In this document: one piece after another, positions 36,057 through 44,861 of the stretch | How positions within the stretch are numbered: position 1 is the first letter of the stretch | Layout of the letters: each line of letters begins with the position of its first letter | From: Acidocella sp. | GTDB lineage: Bacteria; Pseudomonadota; Alphaproteobacteria; Acetobacterales; Acetobacteraceae | NCBI GenBank assembly: GCA_027308685.1 | Contig: DAIDEE010000006.1 | Coordinates: 62,001-126,000, forward strand | Length of the DNA: 64,000 bases | Direction of reading: 5' to 3' | Made by a program: the position numbers and the translations under genes | Notes under the pieces: generated by a model | What the model was told of the DNA's origin: nothing | Databases searched by the model: none | What the model saw: the letters and a program-made list of their open reading frames with translations, nothing else

Positions 36057-37172
36057 ATGAGCAAACTTTTTGAGCCGCTGAACATCGGCCCGCTGCCCTT
36101 GCCCAACCGCATCATCATCGCGCCGATGTGTCAGTATTCGGCAGTGGATGGCTCAGCCAGCGCCTGGCACGGCATTCATCTGGGCGGCCTTGCTCTGTCC
36201 GGGGCAGGGCTGTTGATTATCGAGGCTACGGGTGTTTCCGCTGAGGGCCGTATTTCTCCGGGTGATCTCGGGCTGTATTCCGATGCCAATGAAACTGCCT
36301 TAGCAAATGTTATGGCCGCCATCCGCCTTTACAGCGATATGCCGATCGCCATCCAGCTCGGCCATGCAGGCCGCAAAGCCTCATCGCAAACGCCCTGGGA
36401 CGGCGGCCAGCAAATTGCACCGGAGGCTCCCACAGGCTGGCATGCCCTGGCACCTTCGGCGGTTCCGCATAACCCGCACGAGCACCCGCCAGTGGCGCTG
36501 GATGCGGCGGGGTTGGCGAAAGTCAGGGATGATTTTGTGGCCAGCGCCAAGCGGGCCGAGCGGCTGGGGCTGGCGGGCATCGAGCTGCACGCGGCGCACG
36601 GGTATTTGCTGCACCAATTTCTCTCGCCGCTCGCCAACCAGCGCAACGACGAATATGGCGGCAGCCTGGAAAACCGCATGCGCTTTCCGCTCGAGGTTTT
36701 TGCGGCCGTCCGCGCCGCTGTTTCCACCTCGATGCCGGTATGGGTGCGGGTTTCGGCGTCCGATTGGGTGGAAGGTGGCTGGGATATTGCTGGCACCATC
36801 GCATTTGCCAAGGCGCTGGAGGCTGCAGGTTGTGCCGCCATTCATGTCAGTTCGGGCGGGGTGTCGCCATTACAAAAAATCCCGCTTGCCGATGGCTACC
36901 AGGTGGCGTTTGCCGAACAGGTGAAGGCCCATGTAGGTATCCCGGTGATCGCGGTCGGCTTGATTACCGACCCTGTACATGCCGAATCCATCATCGCGGA
37001 GGGCAAGGCCGATGCCGTGGCCTTAGCCCGCGGCATTTTATACAACCCGCATTGGCCCTGGCACGCCGCCGCCAAACTGGGCGCTAAAGTAGTGGCCCCC
37101 AAACAATATTGGCGTAGCCAGCCGCGCGAACATAAGGACTTATTCGAGGCCGCCAGCTTCGGCCAGCGCTAA
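36057..37172 (+). CDS. NADH:flavin oxidoreductase, old-yellow-enzyme family
   Basis: The 371-residue TIM-barrel flavoenzyme begins LFEPLNIGPLPLPNRIIIAPM. It has the MCQYSA segment with the active-site cysteine of the YqjM/NamA subgroup, the QLGHAGRKAS substrate-binding histidine region, and HAAHGYLLHQFLSPL. YqjM-like enzymes reduce activated alkenes using NAD(P)H and FMN. The physiological substrate is unknown. It starts 49 bases after the PBP gene and converges on the enoyl-CoA hydratase. Confidence 0.92.
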   Translation: MSKLFEPLNIGPLPLPNRIIIAPMCQYSAVDGSASAWHGIHLGGLALSGAGLLIIEATGVSAEGRISPGDLGLYSDANETALANVMAAIRLYSDMPIAIQLGHAGRKASSQTPWDGGQQIAPEAPTGWHALAPSAVPHNPHEHPPVALDAAGLAKVRDDFVASAKRAERLGLAGIELHAAHGYLLHQFLSPLANQRNDEYGGSLENRMRFPLEVFAAVRAAVSTSMPVWVRVSASDWVEGGWDIAGTIAFAKALEAAGCAAIHVSSGGVSPLQKIPLADGYQVAFAEQVKAHVGIPVIAVGLITDPVHAESIIAEGKADAVALARGILYNPHWPWHAAAKLGAKVVAPKQYWRSQPREHKDLFEAASFGQR

Positions 37173-37174
37173 AA

Positions 37175-37948
37175 TTATTGGTTTTTAAAGTTAGCCGGGC
37201 GTTTTTGCAGGGCGGCTGAAAGGCCCTCCTGTAAATCGGTGCTTGCCAGTGCAGCCTGGGCACGGGCGATGAAAACCGCCTCATCCCAGGCGCCGCGGGC
37301 CAGTTCATTCAGGGCCAGCTTTACGCCCTGCACCGCCAGCGGCGCGTTGGCAGCTAGCGTGGCGGCCAGCGCCTCCACCGTTTCGTCAAAATACTGAGAT
37401 TCCGCGACTTTCGTCAGGAAGCCGATGCGCAACAGTTCATCAGCAAAAATTCGCTCGGCGGTCAGGAACATTCGTTTTGCATTATCCAGCCCCAACCGGC
37501 TGGCGTAACGCAAAATGCCGCTTTTATAATAATGTAGCCCGATTTTGGCCGCCGGCATCGAGGCCGCCATGCCCGCGATGCCGATTCGAAAATCGCAGGC
37601 CAGCGCCATGTCGGTGGCACCACCATAAACGCCGCCGTTTAGCCGGGCGATGGTGGCTTGCGGCAGCCGTTCCAAGGCATCCACCATGGCTCCAAACCCG
37701 CCGGGGCCATCCTGGGCATTCCCCACATTGCCACCGGCCAATGCGTTCAGGTCAAACCCGGCGCTGAAATGATCACCGGCTCCAGTGATAATTACCACCC
37801 GCACGGCCTGATTTCCCGCCAATTGCCTGAACATGGCCCCTAAAGCCGCCAAATCCTCGGGTTGCAGGCGGTTTTTATGGGCGGGGCGGTTCAAGGTGAT
37901 GGTGGCGATGGCCTCTGATATGGCCAAAATCGGTGTGCCGGGTGCCAT
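37175..37948 (-). CDS. Enoyl-CoA hydratase/isomerase family protein
   Basis: This 257-residue crotonase-fold protein has the CoA-binding segment AGDHFSAGFDLNALAGG (oxyanion-hole residues, about 55-71) and VYGGATDMALACDFRIG. The residues that set hydratase versus isomerase activity are not the usual Glu pair, because GGATDMAL replaces the first catalytic Glu. The reaction is therefore unassigned. The 334 bases upstream to pnp hold no supported gene. Confidence 0.85.
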   Translation of the reverse strand: MAPGTPILAISEAIATITLNRPAHKNRLQPEDLAALGAMFRQLAGNQAVRVVIITGAGDHFSAGFDLNALAGGNVGNAQDGPGGFGAMVDALERLPQATIARLNGGVYGGATDMALACDFRIGIAGMAASMPAAKIGLHYYKSGILRYASRLGLDNAKRMFLTAERIFADELLRIGFLTKVAESQYFDETVEALAATLAANAPLAVQGVKLALNELARGAWDEAVFIARAQAALASTDLQEGLSAALQKRPANFKNQ

Positions 37949-38282
37949 GCAAACTCTCCCTGTGGTGTTATCGGCCAGTTTCTTGTACTCTCACCCCACG
38001 CGCCAGGGTGGTGCGTTCATATTTCGGAAATGGGTTCGGGGTATGGTGATTTAAGTTAAGCGGCAATCTCGGGGCGCAGGAACGCTCGGTGGTCGCGCCA
38101 ACCAACCGCCGGGCAAGGTCTTTGCACTGCGGCGTTTCCGGCCACATGGTCCGTGGCTGTGCTGAGTTTCCCCTCCCACAGCCAGACCCATGCAGCCCGA
38201 GGCGCCGCTACCGCCACGGTTTGAACCGCGCCATCATTGAACATTCCGGTCCCCGTCCGCCGTTACATGAAGGACTGAACAG
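37949..38282. other. Intergenic stretch before pnp without a supported gene
   Basis: Bases 37949-38282 contain only short frames on either strand and no tRNA-like fold. In many bacteria rpsO lies directly before pnp, but no S15 frame is present here. Promoters for the divergent enoyl-CoA hydratase and pnp probably reside in this gap, and none could be picked out with confidence. Confidence 0.5.
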
Positions 38283-40427
38283 ATGTTTGATAAATATTTC
38301 CGCAAAGAAATCGCCTGGGGCGGCAGCACGCTGATCCTGGAAACTGGCAAGGTTGCACGTCAGGCTGACGGCGCCGTGGTTGCCTCCTATGGCGACACCG
38401 TGGTGCTCGCCACCGTCGTGGGCGCCAAATCCGCCAAACCCGGCCAGGATTTCTTCCCGCTGACCGTGAACTACCAGGAGAAATTCTTCGCCGCCGGCCG
38501 GATCCCCGGTGGCTTCTTCAAGCGCGAAGGCCGCCCGACCGAGAAGGAAACGCTGGTTTCCCGCCTCATCGACCGCCCGATCCGCCCGCTGTTCCCGCAT
38601 GGCTTCCGCAACGAAGTGCAGGTTGTTGTCACCGTGCTGAGCCACGACCTTGAAAACGACCCGGATATTCTGGCGCTGGTTGCTGCCTCGGCAGCCCTCA
38701 CCATCTCCGGCATTCCGTTTTTTGGCCCGGTCGGTGCTGCCCGCGTTGGCATGATCAACGGCGAATATGTGCTGAACCCGACCGTGACCGAGCGCGCTGA
38801 CAGCAAGCTCGACCTCGTGCTCGCCGGCACCACTGAAGGCGTGCTGATGGTGGAATCCGAAGCCTCCGAGCTTTCCGAAGACGTGATGCTGGGTGCGGTG
38901 ACCTTTGGTCATGCCGCTTTCCAGCCGATCATCCAGGCGATCATCGAATTGGCGGAAGTTGCCGCCAAGGACCCCTGGCCGCTGACGGAAATCACCGAGG
39001 AAGAAAAAATCCTCACCGCCCGTGTTGATGAACTGGCCCGCGAAGGCTTCCGCGCTGCTTACACCGAAACCGTCAAGCAGGTTCGTTACGAGAAACTCGG
39101 CGCTGTGAAGAAGCACGCCGCGGCTGAGCTGGTTGCCGAAGGTCTCGACGCTGCCAAGGCCAAGGAGCTTTTCAAGGAGCTTGAAGCCGACATCGTGCGT
39201 AACAACATTCTCGACACCGGCCTGCGCATCGATGGCCGCGACACCAAGACTGTCCGCCCAATTCTGGCAGAAGTCGGCGTGCTGCCGCGCACTCATGGTT
39301 CGGCTTTGTTCACGCGTGGTGAAACCCAGGCGCTGGTGGTTGCCACGCTCGGCACCGCGCAGGACGAACAGCTCATCGATGCTGTCGAAGGCGAGTTCAA
39401 GGAGCATTTCATGCTCCATTACAACTTCCCTCCGTATTCGGTGGGCGAAACCGGCCGCATGGGCTCGCCCGGCCGCCGCGAAATTGGCCATGGCAAGCTC
39501 GCCTGGCGCGCTGTCCACCCGCTGCTGCCGGCCAAAGACAAATTCCCGTACACGCTGCGGGTTGTCTCGGAAATCACCGAATCCAACGGCTCCTCCTCGA
39601 TGGCAACCGTCTGCGGCACCTCGCTCGCCTTGATGGATGCCGGCGTTCCGCTCACCCGTCCGGTGGCGGGTATCGCCATGGGCCTGATTAAGGAAGATCG
39701 TGGTTTCGCTGTTCTCTCTGATATTCTTGGCGACGAGGATCACCTTGGCGACATGGATTTCAAGGTGGCCGGCACTGAGGAAGGTGTGACGTCCTTGCAG
39801 ATGGACATCAAGATCACCTCGATCACGCCGGAGATCATGAAGATCGCGCTGGAGCAGGCCAAGCATGGCCGCTTGCACATCCTGGGCGAAATGGCGAAGG
39901 CGCTGACCGCTGGCCGTGAGGATGTGTCCAACAACGCACCAAAGATCACCATGATCCAGGTACCAAAGGACAAGATCCGCGACATCATCGGCACTGGCGG
40001 CAAGGTCATTCGTGACATCGTCGAAAAGACTGGCTGCAAGATCGACATCGACGATAACGGCACCGTTAAAATTGCCGCCACCGACGACAAGAAGGCGCAG
40101 GGCGCCATCGACATGATCCGCGGCATCATCGCCGAGCCGGAAATTGGCGTGATCTATAATGGCAAGGTTGTGAAGACCGCCGATTTCGGCGCCTTCGTAA
40201 ACTTCCTCGGCGCCAAAGACGGCCTGGTTCACATCTCCGAACTGGCCGCGACCCGCGTGAACAAAACCAACGACATCGTCAAAATCGGCGACAGCGTAAA
40301 GGTAAAAGTCATCGGCTTCGACGACCGCGGCAAGGTGAAACTCTCGATGCGGATGGTTGACCAGGCCACCGGCGAGGACATCTCCGAGCAGGTTGGTGCG
40401 AAGGGCAAGCGCGAAACCGCTGAGTAA
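38283..40427 (+). CDS. pnp: Polynucleotide phosphorylase
   Basis: The 714-residue exoribonuclease has two RNase PH domains (about residues 10-220 and 310-540) with the connecting helical domain between. A KH domain ([18 protein letters not shown], about 560-577) and a C-terminal S1 domain ([20 protein letters not shown], from about 622) follow. It degrades RNA phosphorolytically in the degradosome-type machinery. The strand opposite also carries a very long open frame, judged to be a codon-bias shadow. A strong terminator follows the gene. Confidence 0.98.
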   Translation: MFDKYFRKEIAWGGSTLILETGKVARQADGAVVASYGDTVVLATVVGAKSAKPGQDFFPLTVNYQEKFFAAGRIPGGFFKREGRPTEKETLVSRLIDRPIRPLFPHGFRNEVQVVVTVLSHDLENDPDILALVAASAALTISGIPFFGPVGAARVGMINGEYVLNPTVTERADSKLDLVLAGTTEGVLMVESEASELSEDVMLGAVTFGHAAFQPIIQAIIELAEVAAKDPWPLTEITEEEKILTARVDELAREGFRAAYTETVKQVRYEKLGAVKKHAAAELVAEGLDAAKAKELFKELEADIVRNNILDTGLRIDGRDTKTVRPILAEVGVLPRTHGSALFTRGETQALVVATLGTAQDEQLIDAVEGEFKEHFMLHYNFPPYSVGETGRMGSPGRREIGHGKLAWRAVHPLLPAKDKFPYTLRVVSEITESNGSSSMATVCGTSLALMDAGVPLTRPVAGIAMGLIKEDRGFAVLSDILGDEDHLGDMDFKVAGTEEGVTSLQMDIKITSITPEIMKIALEQAKHGRLHILGEMAKALTAGREDVSNNAPKITMIQVPKDKIRDIIGTGGKVIRDIVEKTGCKIDIDDNGTVKIAATDDKKAQGAIDMIRGIIAEPEIGVIYNGKVVKTADFGAFVNFLGAKDGLVHISELAATRVNKTNDIVKIGDSVKVKVIGFDDRGKVKLSMRMVDQATGEDISEQVGAKGKRETAE

Positions 40428-40447
40428 GGTTTGCGTTTCATAAACAG

Positions 40448-40476
40448 AAAAGGAGGCTTTAAGCCTCCTTTTTTTT
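40448..40476 (+). terminator. Rho-independent terminator after pnp
   Basis: AGGAGGCTT at 40451-40459 pairs with AAGCCTCCT at 40461-40469 and is followed by an uninterrupted run of T. It lies about 20 bases after the pnp stop and is the clearest terminator in the window. Confidence 0.93.
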
Positions 40477-40598
40477 CGGTTTAAGCGGGGAGCAAGCAAA
40501 TTTGTTCTGCACTAAGGGCTTCGCGAGTCGTTCGTTTCGAACCAAGTTCATGACGACTGAGCGTTGAAATCGCTAATTTTTTGTTTCGACTCCGACAC

Positions 40599-40838
40599 TC
40601 ATCCCTTCTTTAAAAACTCCGTCCGCAGTACCAGCCCCTTAACCTTCTCGACATTGCACTCAATCAAATCCGGGTCTCCCGTCAGCCGGATGTTCTTTGC
40701 CACCGTGCCACGCTTGAGCGTCACGGAAGTGCCCTTTACCTTCAAATCCTTAATCAGCGTCACGCTGTCGCCATTCTGCAGCACCGCTCCGTTACTGTCC
40801 TTGGTGATGATTTCGGCGTCTTCAGGCTCATCAGTCAT
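40599..40838 (-). CDS. PhnA/YjdM C-terminal domain protein
   Basis: The 79-residue acidic-to-neutral protein matches the PhnA domain of YjdM (VTLIKDLKVKG, then KRGTVAKNIRLT). It lacks the N-terminal zinc ribbon with its cysteine pairs, so it is a short stand-alone version. The family was once linked to phosphonate use, but its function is unclear. It is divergent from the DJ-1/PfpI gene. Confidence 0.78.
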   Translation of the reverse strand: MTDEPEDAEIITKDSNGAVLQNGDSVTLIKDLKVKGTSVTLKRGTVAKNIRLTGDPDLIECNVEKVKGLVLRTEFLKKG

Positions 40839-40974
40839 GTGTCTTGCTTTCAGTTTGTTCTGGAACCGGTTTAACCGATGCGGCGGAACTTCTCAAATTT
40901 GCAATCACGGTTTCATTGCAGCGGTCTGTGTTCGTCACCATCTGTAAAAAAGTAAAATATTTAAGGAACCACTG

Positions 40975-41661
40975 ATGGTTAAAATTCTCATTGTCACCAC
41001 GTCGCATAGCCAGATGGGTGATACAGGCCATACCACCGGCTCATGGGTGGAGGAGGTCGCAGCACCATACTACATCCTCTCGGACGCTGGTGTTGAGGTC
41101 ACAATCGCGTCGATTGCTGGTGGCCCGGTGCCGTTTGACCCGAATTCGCTCAAGCCCGAGGCGGTGAAATCTGAATACGCCCAACGTTTCCTGCACGACA
41201 ATATGGTGCAGGATGCCCTGCAAATTACGCCGTCCCTTGAGTCCATGGACCCGGACAATTTTGACGGCATTTTCCTGCCGGGTGGCCACGGTGTGGTGTG
41301 GGACCTGCCAACCAGCACCATGCTGGGGGCCTGGCTGAAGCAATATGATGCCGAAGGCAAAATCATCGCTGCTGTCTGTCATGGTCCCGCCGGGTTAACG
41401 GGCGCCACTCGTGCTGATGGCAAGCCGCTGGTGGCTGGGCGCAAGGTGACAGGCTTCACCGACCATGAAGAAGAGGCGGTTGGGCTGACCAAAGTGGTGC
41501 CATTCCTGCTTGAGACCAAATTGCGCGCGTTAGGCGGTGCGTTTTCCTCCGGCCCTGACTGGCAACCCTACGCTGTGCGCGATGGTCAGTTAATCACCGG
41601 ACAAAACCCGGCGTCATCGGAACTGGTTGGCGAATATATCCTGGTGGCGCTGGACGAGTAA
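40975..41661 (+). CDS. DJ-1/PfpI-family type 1 glutamine amidotransferase-like protein
   Basis: The 228-residue protein has the nucleophilic cysteine at 135 in AAVCHGPAGL and the Glu of the nearby GSWVEEVAAPYY segment (about residue 26). It has the layout of the Hsp31/HchA-like subgroup. Such proteins act as glyoxalases or deglycases and stress-response chaperones, and the exact role is disputed. It follows an AAGGAA ribosome site. It ends near a palindromic repeat and is separated from hpnG by about 70 bases. Confidence 0.88.
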   Translation: MVKILIVTTSHSQMGDTGHTTGSWVEEVAAPYYILSDAGVEVTIASIAGGPVPFDPNSLKPEAVKSEYAQRFLHDNMVQDALQITPSLESMDPDNFDGIFLPGGHGVVWDLPTSTMLGAWLKQYDAEGKIIAAVCHGPAGLTGATRADGKPLVAGRKVTGFTDHEEEAVGLTKVVPFLLETKLRALGGAFSSGPDWQPYAVRDGQLITGQNPASSELVGEYILVALDE

Positions 41662-41676
41662 TTTTTTACCGCCGTC

Positions 41677-41696
41677 ATACTCGCGCAGGCGAGTAT
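41677..41696. repeat. REP-like palindrome
   Basis: ATACTCGC at 41677-41684 pairs with GCGAGTAT at 41689-41696 across a GCAG loop and is preceded by CCGTC. This shape resembles the short interspersed palindromes of the GTCATNCTCGCGCAGGCGAG type found in many bacteria. With one copy in the window, family status is a guess. It could also act as a weak terminator. Confidence 0.5.
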
Positions 41697-41732
41697 CTTC
41701 TTAACTAATGCTCCAGGTGATAAACCCGCATC

Positions 41733-42359
41733 ATGAACCATTCAAAAATAGGTTTCGTGGTCGGGCTGACCGCTGAAGCTGCCCTGCTGAAAAACACCGG
41801 CTTCATGGTCGGCGTGGGTGGCGGTACGCCTACTGGTGCGGCGCGTGCGGCGGAAGATTTAATCGCAAATGGGGCCGCCGCACTGGTCAGCTTTGGTCTG
41901 GCGGGCGGGCTGAACCCTGAATTGGCAGCGGGCACAATCATCATTCCCGCGACGGTAAATGATTACGCCTGCGATCTGGATTTATTGGCATGGTTGGGTG
42001 GTGCTACGCATCAAAAAATCTATGCGGGCGATGAGATCGCCGTCACCAGCGAGCAAAAATCAGCGATTTTCAACGCGACGTGGGCTGACGCCATTGATTT
42101 AGAATCAGGCGCGATGGCCGCTGTCGCCGCACGAGGCAATATTCCCTTCGCCGTCCTGCGTGCCATCGCCGACCCGGCCACGCGAGCATTGCCTCCAGCC
42201 GCGTTGATCGCGCTCAACGCTGGTGGGCAGATTAAACTATTACCGATCCTGCTTTCGGTGCTGCAAAACCCATCGCAGACTGCGGTGCTGATGGCGCTGG
42301 CAGGGGATGCCGCAAAAGCCCGCAAAGCGCTGGTTCAAAAAATTAAATCTCTACCGTAA
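41733..42359 (+). CDS. hpnG: Adenosylhopane nucleosidase-type phosphorylase HpnG
   Basis: The 208-residue protein of the nucleoside phosphorylase/MTA-SAH nucleosidase fold has VSFGLAGGLNPELAAGTIIIP and the conserved DLESGAMAAVAARGNIPF region. HpnG cleaves adenine from adenosylhopane to give ribosylhopane during bacteriohopanepolyol synthesis. The assignment is favoured by hpnH being directly next to it, convergent. It is near the usual size for this family. Confidence 0.88.
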   Translation: MNHSKIGFVVGLTAEAALLKNTGFMVGVGGGTPTGAARAAEDLIANGAAALVSFGLAGGLNPELAAGTIIIPATVNDYACDLDLLAWLGGATHQKIYAGDEIAVTSEQKSAIFNATWADAIDLESGAMAAVAARGNIPFAVLRAIADPATRALPPAALIALNAGGQIKLLPILLSVLQNPSQTAVLMALAGDAAKARKALVQKIKSLP

Positions 42360-42383
42360 TGGCCGCGCCTTGCCATTACGGTA
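42352..42383. terminator. Bidirectional terminator between hpnG and hpnH
   Basis: A perfect 12-bp stem pairs 42352-42363 (TACCGTAATGGC) with 42372-42383. The hairpin overlaps the hpnG stop codon. The stem can extend further with AATCTC on one side and GAGAGATT on the other across a small bulge. Its place between two convergent genes supports a shared terminator, although the T runs are short. Confidence 0.75.
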
Positions 42384-42392
42384 TTTGAGAGA

Positions 42393-43547
42393 TTACTCCG
42401 CCGCCACCCGCGCCGCCTTCTCCGCATGAATTTCAGCCATCTTTTTCTCAACATGGGTTGAGAACACATAGTCCGCCTTGCGGGCCTTATCGAGCGGAAT
42501 ATCCTTGGCCATCGCGCCGTCGGTTTTAATCCCCTTCAACGCCAATGCGGCTATTTTCCAGGGCTTCTTGACGGAGTCCATCACGGCGGTGGCTTCAAAG
42601 CCGGAATGCACCATGCAGTCCGAACATTTTTCGTAATTGCCGACGCCGTATTTATCCCAGTCGGTTGTTTCCATCAATTCCTTGTAAGTCTTGGCGTAGC
42701 CTTCGCCGAGCAGGTAGCACGGGCGCTGCCAGCCGAACACGTTGCGCGTCGGGTTGCCCCAGGGCGTGCAGGCATAAGTCTGGTTACCGGCCAAAAAGTC
42801 CAGGAACAGCGGGCTCTGGGTAAACTTCCAGTGCTTGCCGCGCTTTTTGCTTTCCTGGCCGCGCTTGAAAATGGCGCGGAACAATTCCTTGGTGCGGGTG
42901 CGGTTGAGGAAATGCTCCTGGTCAGGTGCGCGCTCATAGGCGTAGCCGGGCGAGGTCATCACGCCTTCAACATCGAGGTCGGCGATCATGTCAAAGAAAG
43001 CCGCCACCCGGTCAGGGTCAGCCCCTTCAAATAATGTGCAGTTGATGCTGGTGCGGAAGCCCTTGGATTTGCAAAGCTTGATCGCATCGATGGCACGTTC
43101 ATAAACGCCGTCCTGGTCCACCGACTTATCGTGCATCTGCTTGTCGCCATCCAGATGAATGTCCCAGCAGAAATTTTTGTGCGGCTTATACTGGTCGATC
43201 TTCTTTTCCAGCAGCAGTGCGTTGGTGCACAAAATCACGTACTTGCCCATTTTTAGATAGGCTTCAACGATCTGCGGAAGCTCCTTGTGCAACAATGGCT
43301 CGCCACCGGCGATGGCGATGATCGGCGCCGGGCACTCACGGGCAGCCTCAATGGCATCCGCCACCGAAATGCGTTGGTTCAAAATCTCAGAAGGGTAATC
43401 GATTTTGCCGCAGCCCGTGCAGGCCAGGTTGCAGCGGAACAACGGTTCCAGCATCAGCACCATCGCGTAGCGCTTCACACCTGTGATGTGCTGCTTCACC
43501 ACATAGGCCCCTACTTTTAACGCCTGGGTCAACGGAACCATACTCAA
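42393..43547 (-). CDS. hpnH: Radical SAM adenosylhopane synthase HpnH
   Basis: This 384-residue radical SAM enzyme has its cluster cysteines at 39, 43 and 46 (C-x3-C-x2-C in FRCNLACTGC), an IAGGEPLLH motif and a C-terminal SPASM-like region with further cysteines (KCSDCMVHSG). HpnH adds the adenosyl radical to diploptene to form adenosylhopane, the first step of the hopanoid side chain. It is read away from ispH and starts 28 bases after it. The size and motif order match the family. Confidence 0.95.
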   Translation of the reverse strand: MSMVPLTQALKVGAYVVKQHITGVKRYAMVLMLEPLFRCNLACTGCGKIDYPSEILNQRISVADAIEAARECPAPIIAIAGGEPLLHKELPQIVEAYLKMGKYVILCTNALLLEKKIDQYKPHKNFCWDIHLDGDKQMHDKSVDQDGVYERAIDAIKLCKSKGFRTSINCTLFEGADPDRVAAFFDMIADLDVEGVMTSPGYAYERAPDQEHFLNRTRTKELFRAIFKRGQESKKRGKHWKFTQSPLFLDFLAGNQTYACTPWGNPTRNVFGWQRPCYLLGEGYAKTYKELMETTDWDKYGVGNYEKCSDCMVHSGFEATAVMDSVKKPWKIAALALKGIKTDGAMAKDIPLDKARKADYVFSTHVEKKMAEIHAEKAARVAAE

Positions 43548-43574
43548 TTATCCTTTTGTACTTGCCAAAACGTC

Positions 43575-44531
43575 TTACGCGACGTCGGCCACTTCGGCCG
43601 GCAGTTTAAACTTCACATCTTCTGGCGTTCCCGCCAAAAACTCGATCTCGATCCGGCCAAATTGCTTCAGCCCCTCAATCACGCCCTGCACCAACACTTC
43701 CGGTGCCGAGGCGCCGGCGGTCAGCCCGACCGAGCGAATGCCCTCGAACCAGGCGGCTTGTAAATGCGCGGCGTCATCGATCAAGTAGCTTGGGCGGCCC
43801 AACTCAGCGCCGATCTCCCGAAGCCGGTTTGAGTTCGATGAATTTTTGCTTCCCACCACTAAAATCAAGTCCACCAGCTCGGCTAAATGATGCACGGCTT
43901 CCTGGCGGTTCTGGGTGGCGTAGCAAATGTCCCGCACATCAGGGCCAACAATCGAGGGAAATCGCTCCTTCAAGGCCGCAATAATACCGCGCGTGTCATC
44001 CACTGAAAGGGTGGTCTGCGTGATGTAAGAGAGTTTCTCCGGGTTCTTGACCTCCAGCACTCCGGCATCCTCGACGGTTTGCACCAGATACACCGTGCCA
44101 TCGATCTGCCCGATGGTACCTTCAACCTCGGCGTGGCCAGCATGGCCGATCAGCACAATTTCCCGGCCTTGACCAGCGTAGCGGCGGCCTTCCGCATGCA
44201 CCTTGGCCACCAGAGGGCAGGTGGCATCAATCACCGGCAGAGCCCGGCTGGCAGCTGCGGCTTCCACCTTGCGGGCCACGCCGTGCGCTGAAAACACCGT
44301 CATTGCACCCTCGGGCACTTCGTCAAGTTCATCGACGAACACGGCGCCACGGGCCCGCAAATCCTCAACAACATGGCGATTATGCACAATTTCATGGCGC
44401 ACGTAGATGGGCGGGCCAAATTTAACCAACGCCCGCTCGACAATATCAATCGCCCGCTCAACCCCCGCGCAAAAGCCACGGGGCTGGGCCAGGATCACAC
44501 GCATCGTTTTTTGGGGCTGGGAGCCGTCCAT
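43575..44531 (-). CDS. ispH: 4-hydroxy-3-methylbut-2-enyl diphosphate reductase
   Basis: The 318-residue enzyme has the three cluster cysteines in PRGFCAGV (residue 21), IDATCPLV and ICYATQNRQ, and the conserved [12 protein letters not shown] segment. IspH makes IPP and DMAPP in the last step of the MEP pathway and needs a [4Fe-4S] cluster, probably supplied by the SUF operon. Its presence beside dxs and hpn genes supplies isoprenoid precursors for hopanoids. It is divergent from dxs. Confidence 0.96.
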   Translation of the reverse strand: MDGSQPQKTMRVILAQPRGFCAGVERAIDIVERALVKFGPPIYVRHEIVHNRHVVEDLRARGAVFVDELDEVPEGAMTVFSAHGVARKVEAAAASRALPVIDATCPLVAKVHAEGRRYAGQGREIVLIGHAGHAEVEGTIGQIDGTVYLVQTVEDAGVLEVKNPEKLSYITQTTLSVDDTRGIIAALKERFPSIVGPDVRDICYATQNRQEAVHHLAELVDLILVVGSKNSSNSNRLREIGAELGRPSYLIDDAAHLQAAWFEGIRSVGLTAGASAPEVLVQGVIEGLKQFGRIEIEFLAGTPEDVKFKLPAEVADVA

Positions 44532-44861
44532 GTTCTATCTTTCTGTTGCCAGTCGGTCACGCTGTCAGTCTTTCTATGCAAAGCAATAGGTCATTGGCTC
44601 CACAATCCGCAAGCATGGTAGTAAACAAACCATTCGATTGTGAACGGCATATGTCATATGCGCTGACTAATTTGATTGCATCGCGATGTTGGCAAATGGG
44701 CGTATGTCGGACTATGTGAGGTTTTAACGGGTACGATTCTGGCTTGTGTTGCTTGTGCATCACATATTTAAGGAATCTCTACCGAAGCTGATCGAATGAA
44801 GGGTAGTCTTGCTCATGGGCATTTTTATGCCGATTAACCAGGTTTTTGGGGATCATTTCTA
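44532..44861. other. Divergent ispH-dxs intergenic region, 330 bp
   Basis: No gene, tRNA or recognisable riboswitch was seen. The stretch is AT-richer than the flanks and contains the short palindrome CATATGTCATATG near 44650. It should hold the promoters of both operons. A possible promoter-like TTGCTTGTGCATCACATATTT near 44751-44771 was noted but not convincing. Confidence 0.55.

Noticed and set aside
36329-36845. Long minus-strand frames inside the old-yellow-enzyme gene
   Set aside because: They are antisense to a fully conserved flavoenzyme, have no domain and no ribosome site.
38208-40499. A 763-codon open frame on the minus strand opposite pnp
   Set aside because: It is exactly antisense to the well-supported pnp gene, has low-complexity His/Gly/Glu-rich translation and no domain. 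In GC-rich genomes, codon bias of a highly expressed gene often leaves such antisense frames open.
44532-44861. Riboswitch ahead of dxs
   Set aside because: A thiamine or other riboswitch was looked for in the 330-base leader, but no conserved core could be recognised.
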